From: Nitrobacteraceae bacterium AZCC 2146
GTDB lineage: Bacteria; Pseudomonadota; Alphaproteobacteria; Rhizobiales; Xanthobacteraceae
Reading direction: 5' to 3'
Assembly: GCA_036924855.1 (NCBI GenBank)
Contig: JBAGRP010000001.1
Span: 1,798,001 to 1,862,000 of the forward strand
DNA length: 64,000 nt
Shown here: piece after piece, positions 56,693-64,000 of the stretch
How positions within the stretch are numbered: the stretch's first letter is position 1
Layout of the letters: each line of letters begins with the position of its first letter
Made by a program: the position numbers and the translations under genes
Notes under the pieces: model-generated
Database searches by the model: none
Told to the model about the DNA's origin: nothing
What the model saw: only the letters and a program-made list of their open reading frames with translations

Positions 56693-58267
56693 ATGATGAT
56701 GCGGACACCTCGATATTTGATGGTACTGGCCGTTCTTGCCAGCCTTCCGCAGGCCGGGCGGGCGCAGGACGCGTCCCATATGGATGGACGATCAGATAAT
56801 GCGCCGAGCCGCCCCGGCAACAGACCTCCGGCCAATCCACGAGAAGGTAATAGCGCGGGAGCGGGCGTCCTGAGCCTTCTGCCCGCGGATTCGACAGTCG
56901 AGCATTCCCTAAACATCGACGGAAAGCCGCTTCCCTACAAGGCCACGGCCGGAACGCTCAACCTGTTCGGTCAAGACGGCGAACGATCCGCGGCAATGTT
57001 CTATACGAGTTATGTTGTCGAGCATCCCGCAGCCGATCGCCCGGTGACATTCGTGTTCAATGGCGGCCCCGGCGCAGCTTCGGCATTCCTCCATCTCGGA
57101 CTGGTCGGCCCAAGGATTCTGGATTTCGGCCCGAAGGAGCGCGACGGTGCCGGTGCCAGGTTGGTCGATAATCCGCAATCGTGGCTCACCTTTACCGATC
57201 TTGTGCTGATCGATCCGATCGGTACCGGCTGGAGCCGCACCACAAAACCGGACAATGCCAAGGATTTCTACGGGGTGCAGCAGGATGCGCAGGCGATCGC
57301 CAAGGCGATCGCGCTCTATCTGGCGCATACCGGGCGGATGTCCTCGCCAAAATATTTGCTCGGGGAGAGTTACGGCGGCCTTCGCGCCGTCAAGGTCGCG
57401 AACGTGCTGCAACAGGACCAGGGGATCGTCACGTCAGGGATCGTGATGCTTTCCCCACTGCTTGAAGCCCGCCTGCTTTTCGGCGCCGACCGGTTCGCCC
57501 TGGGCGCCGCATTGCAGTTTCCGTCCCTGGCGGCGGCAGAGCTTGAGCGCAAGAATACCTTCTCGAAGGATGCGGTCCGATCTGCAGAACAATTTGCAAT
57601 GGGCGAGTTTCTTACGACCTTGGCCGGCCCGGCTCCCACCGGCACCAAAGCGGACGAGTTTTTTCTTCGCGTCGCGCAGCAGACGGGATTGCCAATCGAG
57701 ACCGTCCGCAGAACGCGCGGATTCGTCCGCGACGAGTTCATCAAGCATCTGCGCGAAGACACCCAGGACGTCATAAGCCGATACGATGCAGCATTCGCCG
57801 CTCCCGATCCGTTCCCGGAGTCGAACGCGCCTCGAAACGACGATCCGGTGCTGGATGGATTCACGCGCGCCTATGGCGGAGCCTTCGCGTCTTACGCACG
57901 CGACGAGCTCGGGTTCAGGACCGAGATGACCTACACGCTGCTGGCCGGCGATATCAACGGAAAATGGGACTGGGGACGCGGCGGCCGCTCGCAAGCGAGC
58001 GCAACCGACGATCTCCGCCAGCTTCTCGCGATCAATCCGTCGTTTCGTGTGATGATCGCCCAAGGCTACAGCGATCTCGTGACGCCCTATGCCGTCAGCA
58101 AATATGTGGTCGACCATCTGCCCGAGGCCATCCGTGATCGGGTCTCACTCAAACTCTATCGTGGAGGCCACATGCTTTATACCAAGCGATCCTCTGGCAT
58201 CGCCTTTAGCGAAGATGCCAAAGCGTTTTACGCAAACCATGCTTCGCCGGTCACGCAGAGTGATTAA
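56693..58267 (+). CDS. Peptidase S10 (serine carboxypeptidase-like), secreted
   Basis: A 524-aa alpha/beta-hydrolase of the S10 family. A signal peptide covers residues 1-24 (RYLMVLAVLASLPQAGRAQD), so it is probably periplasmic. The triad is visible as Ser226 (GESYGG), Asp461 (GYSDLVTPY) and His493 (GGHMLYT). The NGGPGAAS oxyanion block is at about residues 123-130. S10 enzymes remove C-terminal residues from peptides; bacterial members are poorly studied. Three ATGs in a row open the gene at 56693. It is monocistronic. Confidence 0.9.
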   Translation: MMMRTPRYLMVLAVLASLPQAGRAQDASHMDGRSDNAPSRPGNRPPANPREGNSAGAGVLSLLPADSTVEHSLNIDGKPLPYKATAGTLNLFGQDGERSAAMFYTSYVVEHPAADRPVTFVFNGGPGAASAFLHLGLVGPRILDFGPKERDGAGARLVDNPQSWLTFTDLVLIDPIGTGWSRTTKPDNAKDFYGVQQDAQAIAKAIALYLAHTGRMSSPKYLLGESYGGLRAVKVANVLQQDQGIVTSGIVMLSPLLEARLLFGADRFALGAALQFPSLAAAELERKNTFSKDAVRSAEQFAMGEFLTTLAGPAPTGTKADEFFLRVAQQTGLPIETVRRTRGFVRDEFIKHLREDTQDVISRYDAAFAAPDPFPESNAPRNDDPVLDGFTRAYGGAFASYARDELGFRTEMTYTLLAGDINGKWDWGRGGRSQASATDDLRQLLAINPSFRVMIAQGYSDLVTPYAVSKYVVDHLPEAIRDRVSLKLYRGGHMLYTKRSSGIAFSEDAKAFYANHASPVTQSD

Positions 58268-58894
58268 ATTTCAGCGCACCATCGCACTGTTCGTCGCTGA
58301 CGATGCGGAGGGCTTGGACACGAGCTTAGTGGCCTAAGGACGTGAACCCATAAATTCAGAGTGGTCGGTAACGTCCGCTTTGCTGCGCATAGCGGACTCA
58401 AGTTGGACATCGCGCCATGTCCGAAAAGGTGCCACGAGCGGACATCGCGCCTAAAGTCTCTGCGCGGCGAAAAACATCTCGCCGAGCCATGTAGAAGGAA
58501 TCCCTACTTGGCCCGATATGGTCTCTTGGTATCTTTGGCTGCGGTGAGCCTTACATCTTCAATGGGCGCGCACACCGATGGGTCTCGTCCGCTTCCGTCG
58601 TTTGCCGTGCGCCGGAAATTGGAACCCAGCGTTCCGCACTACTACGGTGTTACCCATGCGCATTTTGTTGTTGCGTCCGGCAACCCATTTGCATCTAACT
58701 CTTCACGATGCTGCGAGCAGAAATCCACTTCGTGGCCGAGCGTTTGGAGTTTTGTTGTTGAGAGTGAAAGCGTCCCTAAGTGAGTTTGATCTCGGAGCGC
58801 GTAGAGCGAGCAGATTTAAACGTATGTTAAGACCGGCGTTCCGCGACGCTCCAAATGGAGAAGGCCGCGAATACCTCATCGCGGGCTCCCTTCA
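58268..58894. other. Intergenic region with short inverted and direct repeats
   Basis: A 627-nt stretch without a supported gene. From 58373 to 58451 it holds GTCCGCT-N11-AGCGGAC, GGACAT-N6-ATGTCC and a direct repeat GGACATCGCGCC at 58405-58416 and 58440-58451. This is typical of dispersed intergenic repeats in bradyrhizobia. The remaining part up to the Crp gene shows no coding signal that I trust. Confidence 0.5.
58373..58451. repeat. Cluster of short inverted and direct repeats
   Basis: Contains a 7-bp-arm hairpin at 58373-58397, a 6-bp-arm hairpin at 58405-58422 and two copies of GGACATCGCGCC. The motif family resembles a recurrent intergenic element in related genomes by memory; no second copy of the whole cluster was seen in this window. 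Confidence 0.5.
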
Positions 58895-59674
58895 GTGAGG
58901 CCTCCCGGCGGAATTGGTAACCGCCTTCTTGCAGCACTGCCGTCATCGGACCTCGATCTGCTGGGGCCCGAGTTAGAGATGGTCGCGCTCGATCCAGACG
59001 CGGTCCTTTCGCGAGCGGGTGACCAGATCGAGCATGTCTTCTTCCCTCATAGCGGCGCCATCTCGCTGATGATCGACATGGCGGACGGACAGACGGTTGC
59101 CACCGCCGCAGTCGGGCGCGAGGGGGCAGTAGGCATTCTTTCAGTGCTCGGGCCGTCACCTTCAGCCATTACCGCGGTCGTTCGTGCGGCGGGCACCGCC
59201 TTGCGGATTCCTGCATCGCGCTTTCACGCCGCTTTCAACCGGAGTCCGGCGATCCGGCACCTGGTCCAGAATCACGTCAGGGCGATGCTGATACAGTTCC
59301 AACTCGGCTCAGCCTGCAATGCGCTGCACCCGGTCGAAGCCCGCATGGCTCGCTGGCTGCTCCAGTTTCGCGACCGCATCGACCACGACGTAGTCCCGCT
59401 CACCCAGCAGGCGTTGTCGCAAATACTCGGTGTGCGACGAACGACGGTGACGCTCCTGATGCGCAATCTGCGCGCCTCCGGAGCTATCAGGTCTGATCGA
59501 CGAGGCCGGATCGAGATCGACCGATCGCGGCTCGCGGCGGCAGCGTGCGAATGCCACGACACCATGCGTCTCGAAGTCGACGAGATCTTCTCGTTGAACA
59601 CGGCCCGATCTCGCGCGGCGGTTCCGCCCGTTAATGTGCGCATCTCGGAAATTGACTCGGGCGATGCTGTGTGA
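58895..59674 (+). CDS. Crp/Fnr-family transcriptional regulator
   Basis: A 259-aa regulator starting with GTG. The cyclic-nucleotide-binding-like beta barrel covers about residues 10-120 (HVFFPHSGAISLMIDM, VGREGAVGIL), and the winged helix follows at about 165-215 (LTQQALSQILGVRRTTVTLLMRNLRASGAI). It lacks the N-terminal Cys set of Fnr, so it is not an oxygen sensor of that type. Members of this branch often act in stress or symbiosis-related control. Its target is unknown; the neighbouring genes read in other directions. Confidence 0.88.
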   Translation: MRPPGGIGNRLLAALPSSDLDLLGPELEMVALDPDAVLSRAGDQIEHVFFPHSGAISLMIDMADGQTVATAAVGREGAVGILSVLGPSPSAITAVVRAAGTALRIPASRFHAAFNRSPAIRHLVQNHVRAMLIQFQLGSACNALHPVEARMARWLLQFRDRIDHDVVPLTQQALSQILGVRRTTVTLLMRNLRASGAIRSDRRGRIEIDRSRLAAAACECHDTMRLEVDEIFSLNTARSRAAVPPVNVRISEIDSGDAV

Positions 59675-59827
59675 GCGCGCGTCCGCGCGACCGCCTACCC
59701 ATCCGCGCTGCAACTGACCGTTGCGTTGTTTCGGGAAAACCCCATCGTCCCCTTCAATGAAGCCGGCGAAGACGGTGCTGAACTCAAACCCGGCTGCGCC
59801 GGGCGGGAATAGCGGATTCTCCGCCCA

Positions 59828-60025
59828 TCAGGTTCTCTGCCGCCAATCAAGGTCCAGAGCGGATACAGACTTCGCCTCGAGCTTCGCAAGCTCGCGCAGC
59901 ACCTTCGCCGTCTGACGCAGCTCGTTGCGCGCAGAGCCCGGCTTTAGCCGTCGTGCTTCTTCAAGAAAGTCCTTGGCCTGCAGCAGCCAGGTGGACGTTT
60001 CAGTTGAGATTTCCATGCGCGCCAT
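59828..60025 (-). CDS. Small helical protein
   Basis: A 65-aa protein (MARMEISTETSTWLLQAKDF, then ARRLKPGSARNELRQTAKVL) that is predicted to be almost all helix, with heptad-like hydrophobic spacing. GGGGGA lies 5 nt before ATG 60025. It is followed upstream on the same strand by the zinc-ribbon-like gene 40 nt away, so the two may form an operon. No family is recognised. Confidence 0.55.
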   Translation of the reverse strand: MARMEISTETSTWLLQAKDFLEEARRLKPGSARNELRQTAKVLRELAKLEAKSVSALDLDWRQRT

Positions 60026-60065
60026 GGTGTCCCCCATCGCGATCATCGATGATCTGCGTCGACGG

Positions 60066-60278
60066 TCAGGCCGGGGAGCCCGCGCCGCGACGCCGCGTCC
60101 GGACGCTCGGCTCGTGGACCCAGGCTTCCCGCGCGAACCAAGCGTGATCGGTGCAGCAGGTCGGGCAATGGGTGCGCGAGAAGAACACCGCGCTGCGTCT
60201 AAAGCTCTCGCGATCTGTCTTGATGCCGGTGGGGATCGCGCGTCCGCTTTGCGGACATTTGACCATGACCATACCCAT
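60066..60278 (-). CDS. Small zinc-ribbon-like protein
   Basis: A 70-aa protein with MVKCPQSGRAIPTGIKTDRE, then HCPTCCTDHAWFAREAW. The Cys8 region and the HCPxC/CxxH cluster suggest a zinc site. Similar short proteins with KCPxTGKxixTGi and CPxCxxxHxW are common in bradyrhizobia. AGGGAGG lies just upstream of ATG 60278. Function is unknown. Confidence 0.7.
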   Translation of the reverse strand: MGMVMVKCPQSGRAIPTGIKTDRESFRRSAVFFSRTHCPTCCTDHAWFAREAWVHEPSVRTRRRGAGSPA

Positions 60279-60487
60279 GTGACCCTCCCTTGAAATGGTA
60301 CTTGCTGTTTTTTGCGGCAAAGCACCGGCCGGTTGGATTGCGCCTCTTGTCGGTGCGGTTACTTGGGGGCATCGCGCACCTGCGCCTTTGTTTGATCGAG
60401 CATAGGGTAGCATGCTCGTTGCTGGGCTTATTCCAACCGACCGGATCCCTCCTGAACGAATCCTCGACGTGAATTGGGCGCCGCTTT

Positions 60488-60955
60488 TTAGCTGGCTTTG
60501 TGGAGAACCTTGGCGAAGTGATCTCTGATCGGCTCACCCGTTTCCGTGGCAAGCTTCTGGGCAATGGCCCACAATTCCTTGTTCTGGTCGGATGCGATGT
60601 CGAATGTCTTGCGCGCTTGCGACGCGGATAAGGTAAAGACATCCGCAACTGACTTGCTGCCCAAGAGATGGACGAAGAAATCGATCGCGGAGGCGGCATT
60701 GGCGTTTGAGATTTCGAGCACCTTGAGCCCGTAGTCGGTCGTGCTTCTGGCGTTGCTCGAATACGTCTCGCGCAGCGCTTCCGTCATCGCCTCTGACGCG
60801 ACCTTCATCTTCTCGCAGCCTTCCCGTGCGCGGGCGAAGCCCTGCTCGGCAAGCTCGAAGCTCACGCCAGGCAACGCGATCTTCGGGAATCCCAACAGCG
60901 GCATCCCGAATACATTCGTTTCGTTCAGTGCGACTTTCATTTCGCTTTCACTCAC
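60488..60955 (-). CDS. Phasin family protein
   Basis: A 155-aa phasin, a PHA-granule surface protein. It has GMPLLGFPKIALPGVSFEL at the N-terminus and the long amphipathic helices of Phasin_2 (QGFARAREGCEKMKVASEA, ALRETYSSNARSTTDYGLKV, then DFFVHLLGSKSVADVFTLSA and FDIASDQNKELWAIAQKLAT). GTG 60955 has AAGGTGAT upstream; ATG 60940 in frame is an alternative start. It is monocistronic. It supports a PHA-storing alphaproteobacterium. Confidence 0.85.
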   Translation of the reverse strand: MSESEMKVALNETNVFGMPLLGFPKIALPGVSFELAEQGFARAREGCEKMKVASEAMTEALRETYSSNARSTTDYGLKVLEISNANAASAIDFFVHLLGSKSVADVFTLSASQARKTFDIASDQNKELWAIAQKLATETGEPIRDHFAKVLHKAS

Positions 60956-61609
60956 GGCGTCATCACCTTTCTCAAGCGAAAGCCATTTCGCGAGACGCTC
61001 GCTTGCGTCACGAGAGCTTACGCTGCGTGTTCGATCTGCTTTTGGATGAGCTTTAATCCAGCCCCGGCACCACTGTGCCCTGCGAAAACGGGGCTGTCGG
61101 TCCCATTTGCGACTCTCGATCGAAATTTCTTCGACGATGTCAATACAAACCATCGTATATTATAATATTACCAACGGGAATGATGCTGTGCGGCGGTCGC
61201 GCTTGCGCGCGGCATGCTCAACGATCCGCGCCGGCCGTGGCACGCCGCAGCCCAGCTCGGCGCGTCAACCGTCGCGCCGCCGCAATACTGGCGCTCGCAA
61301 CCAGCCATGGAGAAAGCGCTGCTTGGGGCAACCGTGTCCGGCGTGTTGAAGATTTTACGGCTTCCTGTCAGCGTTTTGACACTCAATGCGGTCTGCTTTC
61401 GCCGGCAAGTCGCGTCGATCACCGGCTTTATTCGTCATTGTGCATGCCTGGCCCGGATATCTGGCCTCAAAAAACGTTTGCATCTGGCCCTGAAGTCATT
61501 GGAACCAAACGCCGGGACCTTGCATTGTGAGTCAAGACTTGGAACCTGGGCTTATCGCCTTGTGCCGGGGGCGGTGCGTGGCTCTCTTCGACGCGTGCGG
61601 GGGAAGCAG
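60956..61609. other. Intergenic region upstream of the paoABC-like operon
   Basis: About 650 nt between the divergent phasin and the Fe-S subunit gene. No supported gene. An AT-rich spot at 61152-61172 (TATATTATAATATTACC) could hold the promoter of either gene. Confidence 0.45.
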
Positions 61610-62119
61610 ATGGCGCAAAAAAATACGGAGGCGCAGGCCCCGGACAAAATTTCAGTAGCATTGGTCGTCAACGGCACGGAAAAGCAATTCACAGTTGCGC
61701 CCTGGACGACTTTGCTTGACGCGCTGCGTGACCATCTCGACCTAACCGGCACGAAAAAGGGCTGCGATCACGGCCAGTGCGGCGCATGCACCGTGCTGGT
61801 TGATGGTCGCCGCGTCAATTCATGCCTGACGCTGATGGTCATGAAGGACGGCGCCGAAGTGACCACGATCGAAGGCCTTGCGACCCGCGATGCCCTGCAT
61901 CCGCTGCAACAGGCCTTCATCGACCACGACGCCTTCCAGTGCGGCTATTGCACACCGGGACAGATTTGCTCGGCGGCAGGGCTGATCGCCGAAGGCAAGG
62001 CGAAGACCGACGACGAAATCCGCGAGCTGATGAGCGGCAACCTCTGCCGCTGTGCCGCCTATCCCAACATTGTTGCAGCGATCAAGCAGGCAATGACCGT
62101 GATGGGGGGTAAGTCATGA
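61610..62119 (+). CDS. 2Fe-2S subunit of a xanthine-oxidase-family enzyme (PaoA/YagT-like)
   Basis: A 169-aa subunit with two 2Fe-2S clusters: plant-type Cys52, Cys57, Cys60 and Cys72, and helical-domain Cys111, Cys114, Cys146 and Cys148. It passes electrons from the Mo site to FAD. GGGGGAAG precedes ATG 61610; longer in-frame starts lack a ribosome site. Unlike E. coli PaoA, this start shows no Tat signal. It overlaps the FAD-subunit gene by 4 nt. Confidence 0.92.
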   Translation: MAQKNTEAQAPDKISVALVVNGTEKQFTVAPWTTLLDALRDHLDLTGTKKGCDHGQCGACTVLVDGRRVNSCLTLMVMKDGAEVTTIEGLATRDALHPLQQAFIDHDAFQCGYCTPGQICSAAGLIAEGKAKTDDEIRELMSGNLCRCAAYPNIVAAIKQAMTVMGGKS

Positions 62120-63132
62120 TCAATTTCCAGTATTCGCGCGCAAACGACGTTGCCGACGCGGTGCGGCAGATCGGCGCCGACCCGGCCGCCAAATTTATCG
62201 CGGGCGGCACCAACCTGCTCGACCTGATGAAAGAGGATGTCGAGCGCCCGACCCGGCTGATCGACATCACACGCCTGCCGCTCAAGACCGTTGAGGAAAC
62301 AGCCGGCGGCGGTGTGCGCATCGGCGCGCTCGTGCCGAACAGCGACCTCTCCTACCACCCGCTGATCGAGCAGCGCTATCCGGTCGTTTCCAGCGCAATC
62401 CGGGCCGGTGCCTCGCAACAATTGCGCAACATGGCCTCGACCGGTGGAAATCTGCTGCAACGGACGCGCTGTGCTTACTTCTATGACACGGTGACGCCGT
62501 GCAACAAGCGTGTACCCGGCAGCGGCTGCTCCGCCATCAATGGCATCAACCGGGGGCATGCGATCCTCGGCACGAGCGAGGCCTGCATCGCCACGCACCC
62601 ATCCGACATGTGCGTGGCGCTGGCGGCCCTGGAGGCGACGGTTCATGTTGCGGGGCCCACCGGTGAACGCGCGATTGCCATTGCGGACTTCCACCGGCTC
62701 CCCGGCGACACACCGCAGCGCGACACTAATCTGGACCGCGATGAAATCATCACCGCGATCGAACTGCCCGCGCAAGGCTTCATCAAGAACTACACTTACC
62801 TCAAAATCCGCGACCGCCTCTCCTACGCCTTCGCGCTGGTGTCGGTCGCGGTCGGACTTGAGATGGATGGCCGCACCATTCGCCAAGCGAGGTTCGCACT
62901 CGGCGGCGTCGCGCACAAGCCGTGGCGAGATTCCGCAGCCGAAGCGGCCTTGAATGGTCAGGCTGCAAGCCCCGAGACTTTCAGGCGCGCCGCGGATGTG
63001 CTGCTGCGTGACGCCAAGGGCTTTGCCCACAACACCTTCAAGATCGAACTGGCGCGCCGCGCTGCAGTGCGCGCGCTGACGCAAGCCGCGAATGGCACGC
63101 CGCAGTCGCAATCCAGCAAGAAGATCGTGTGA
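62116..63132 (+). CDS. FAD-binding subunit of a xanthine-oxidase-family enzyme (PaoB/YagS-like)
   Basis: A 338-aa subunit. The FAD site is [12 protein letters not shown] near residues 27-38 and [18 protein letters not shown] near 102-119. Cys119, Cys129, Cys138 and Cys157 form the 4Fe-4S insert seen in PaoB and HcrB-like subunits, which xanthine dehydrogenase lacks. It relays electrons from the 2Fe-2S subunit. It lies between the Fe-S and Mo subunits of the operon. Confidence 0.92.
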   Translation: MINFQYSRANDVADAVRQIGADPAAKFIAGGTNLLDLMKEDVERPTRLIDITRLPLKTVEETAGGGVRIGALVPNSDLSYHPLIEQRYPVVSSAIRAGASQQLRNMASTGGNLLQRTRCAYFYDTVTPCNKRVPGSGCSAINGINRGHAILGTSEACIATHPSDMCVALAALEATVHVAGPTGERAIAIADFHRLPGDTPQRDTNLDRDEIITAIELPAQGFIKNYTYLKIRDRLSYAFALVSVAVGLEMDGRTIRQARFALGGVAHKPWRDSAAEAALNGQAASPETFRRAADVLLRDAKGFAHNTFKIELARRAAVRALTQAANGTPQSQSSKKIV

Positions 63133-63139
63133 GGGCGCG

Positions 63140-64000
63140 ATGGCCCAATTCAGAGTTCTCCCGACCCTCCGCGTGCAGGCGACATCAGCCGCCGCAGCGT
63201 CCTGCAGGGCGCTGTTGCGCTTGGAGCGCTCGGACACGGCCGAGGCGCAGACGCCGCGCCGCTTGCCGCCATCGCAGCCGAACAAAAGAGCCAAGTGAGC
63301 AAGCCAATGACGCCTTACATCGGTACCGCGACCTCCCGCATCGATGGACATGCCAAGGTGACCGGCGGGGCGAAATACGCCGCCGAATTCAACGTGCCAG
63401 GCCTCGTCCACGCTTTCGTCGTCGAATCGACCATCGCCAAAGGACGCATCGCGCGTATCGATGCGAGCGAGGCGCTGCGCGTCGAGGGCGTAATCGATGT
63501 GCTGACGCACGAAAAACGTCCGCGCATGGCCGATACTGATCACGCCTACAAAGACGATGTGGCGCCAGAGGGCACGCCGTTCCGGCCGCTTTATGACGGC
63601 AGGATCATATTCAGCGGACAACCGGTTGCGCTTGTGCTCGCGGAGGAGTGGGAGATCGCGCGCTTCGCCGCCTCGCTGGTGCGCGTGGAATACGAACAGG
63701 AAGCGCACGTCACGGACCTGTATCGTCAGCGTGAAGCGGCCTTCGCATTGCCGGAGCCGGCGAAACCGCGGGGCAATGCAGCAAAGGCCTTTGCCGCGGC
63801 CGATGTGCGCCACCAAGGCGAGTATTACGTCCCGATCGAGCATCACAATCCCATGGAACCGTTTGCTTCGACAGTGACGTGGGACGGCGGCGGCAAGCTG
63901 ACGGTCTATGACAAGACCCAGGGCGTGCAGAACGTGCAGCGCTATGTGTGCAGCATATTCGACATGAAGCCGGACGATGTGCGCGTCATGTCGCCCTTTG
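63140..64000 (+). pseudogene. Mo-cofactor subunit (PaoC/YagR-like), apparent frameshift, cut by window edge
   Basis: The start MAQFRVLP at 63140 is in frame for 8 codons and then runs to a stop at 63296. One frame over, from 63163, the sequence reads DISRRSVLQGAVALGALG, a Tat signal, and continues without a stop through MTPYIGTATSRIDG (63307) to the window end as an aldehyde-oxidase Mo subunit (GHAKVTGGAKYAAEF, IEHHNPMEP). A missing base near 63160 would join them. It may be a sequencing error, or expression may start at 63307 without export. The subunit binds the Mo cofactor and oxidises aldehydes. Confidence 0.8.

Noticed and set aside
62059..63846. A 595-codon minus-strand frame
   Set aside because: It is antisense to the FAD and Mo subunit genes, whose cofactor motifs are unmistakable.

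Overview
The window looks like a chromosome segment of a Bradyrhizobium-like alphaproteobacterium (Nitrobacteraceae/Bradyrhizobiaceae). The evidence is high GC, a usg gene, a CIRCE-controlled groESL operon, a phasin, a GYD protein, a DUF1488-like protein and IS families common in that group. This placement is inference from gene content; no rRNA or complete tRNA lies in the window.

Region 1 (1-23 kb) is an accessory catabolic island built from cassettes. A truncated IS1182-type transposase lies at the left edge. Three modules follow, each pairing an importer with a hydrolase or deaminase and a regulator. (a) 1.2-5.4 kb: SsuABC/NMT1-type ABC importer, a guanine-deaminase-like protein and a divergent LysR. 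(b) 5.8-13.7 kb: dipeptide-type ABC importer, an amidase and a divergent LysR. (c) 14.2-22.7 kb: GntR regulator, an Asp/Glu-racemase-family protein lacking both catalytic Cys, an amidase, a polyamine-type ABC importer, a 5-hydroxyisourate-hydrolase-like protein, a frameshifted MFS gene and a broken amidase start. Modules a/b and b/c are separated by 3' fragments of a tRNA-Arg-like gene, and module a is flanked by direct repeats. This suggests stepwise accretion at tRNA-derived attachment sites. The gene content suggests scavenging of N-rich heterocycles, ureides or amides.

Region 2 (23-45 kb) holds an MBL-fold hydrolase and an unusual complex I locus. nuoH, nuoI and a CBS-domain gene read rightward. 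The genes nuoJ-K-[MrpD-like]-[84-aa protein]-L-M-N-A-B-C-D-E-F-G read leftward as a tight operon. There are four antiporter-type pump subunits instead of three, and NuoG is the long form with an N7-type cysteine set. Between nuoG and the CBS gene sit an IS630 element and an IS701 element, next to a 47-nt perfect palindrome.

Region 3 (44-49 kb) carries gene fragments (a redoxin tail and a possible acyl-CoA-ligase tail), groESL with CIRCE, usg, a DUF1488-like gene and a terminator.

Region 4 (49-56.5 kb) is a mobile-element cluster. An IS110 transposase is split by a three-gene serine-recombinase module. A second, near-identical IS701 copy abuts a second IS630-type element. Both IS701 copies are flanked by CTAG duplications at IS630 ends. 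Two homologous 70-78-aa proteins flank the recombinase/IS110 complex.

Region 5 (56.5-64 kb) has a secreted S10 serine carboxypeptidase, a Crp/Fnr regulator, two small proteins, a phasin and a paoABC-like molybdenum hydroxylase operon. Its Mo-subunit gene runs off the right edge and carries an apparent one-base frameshift in its Tat leader.
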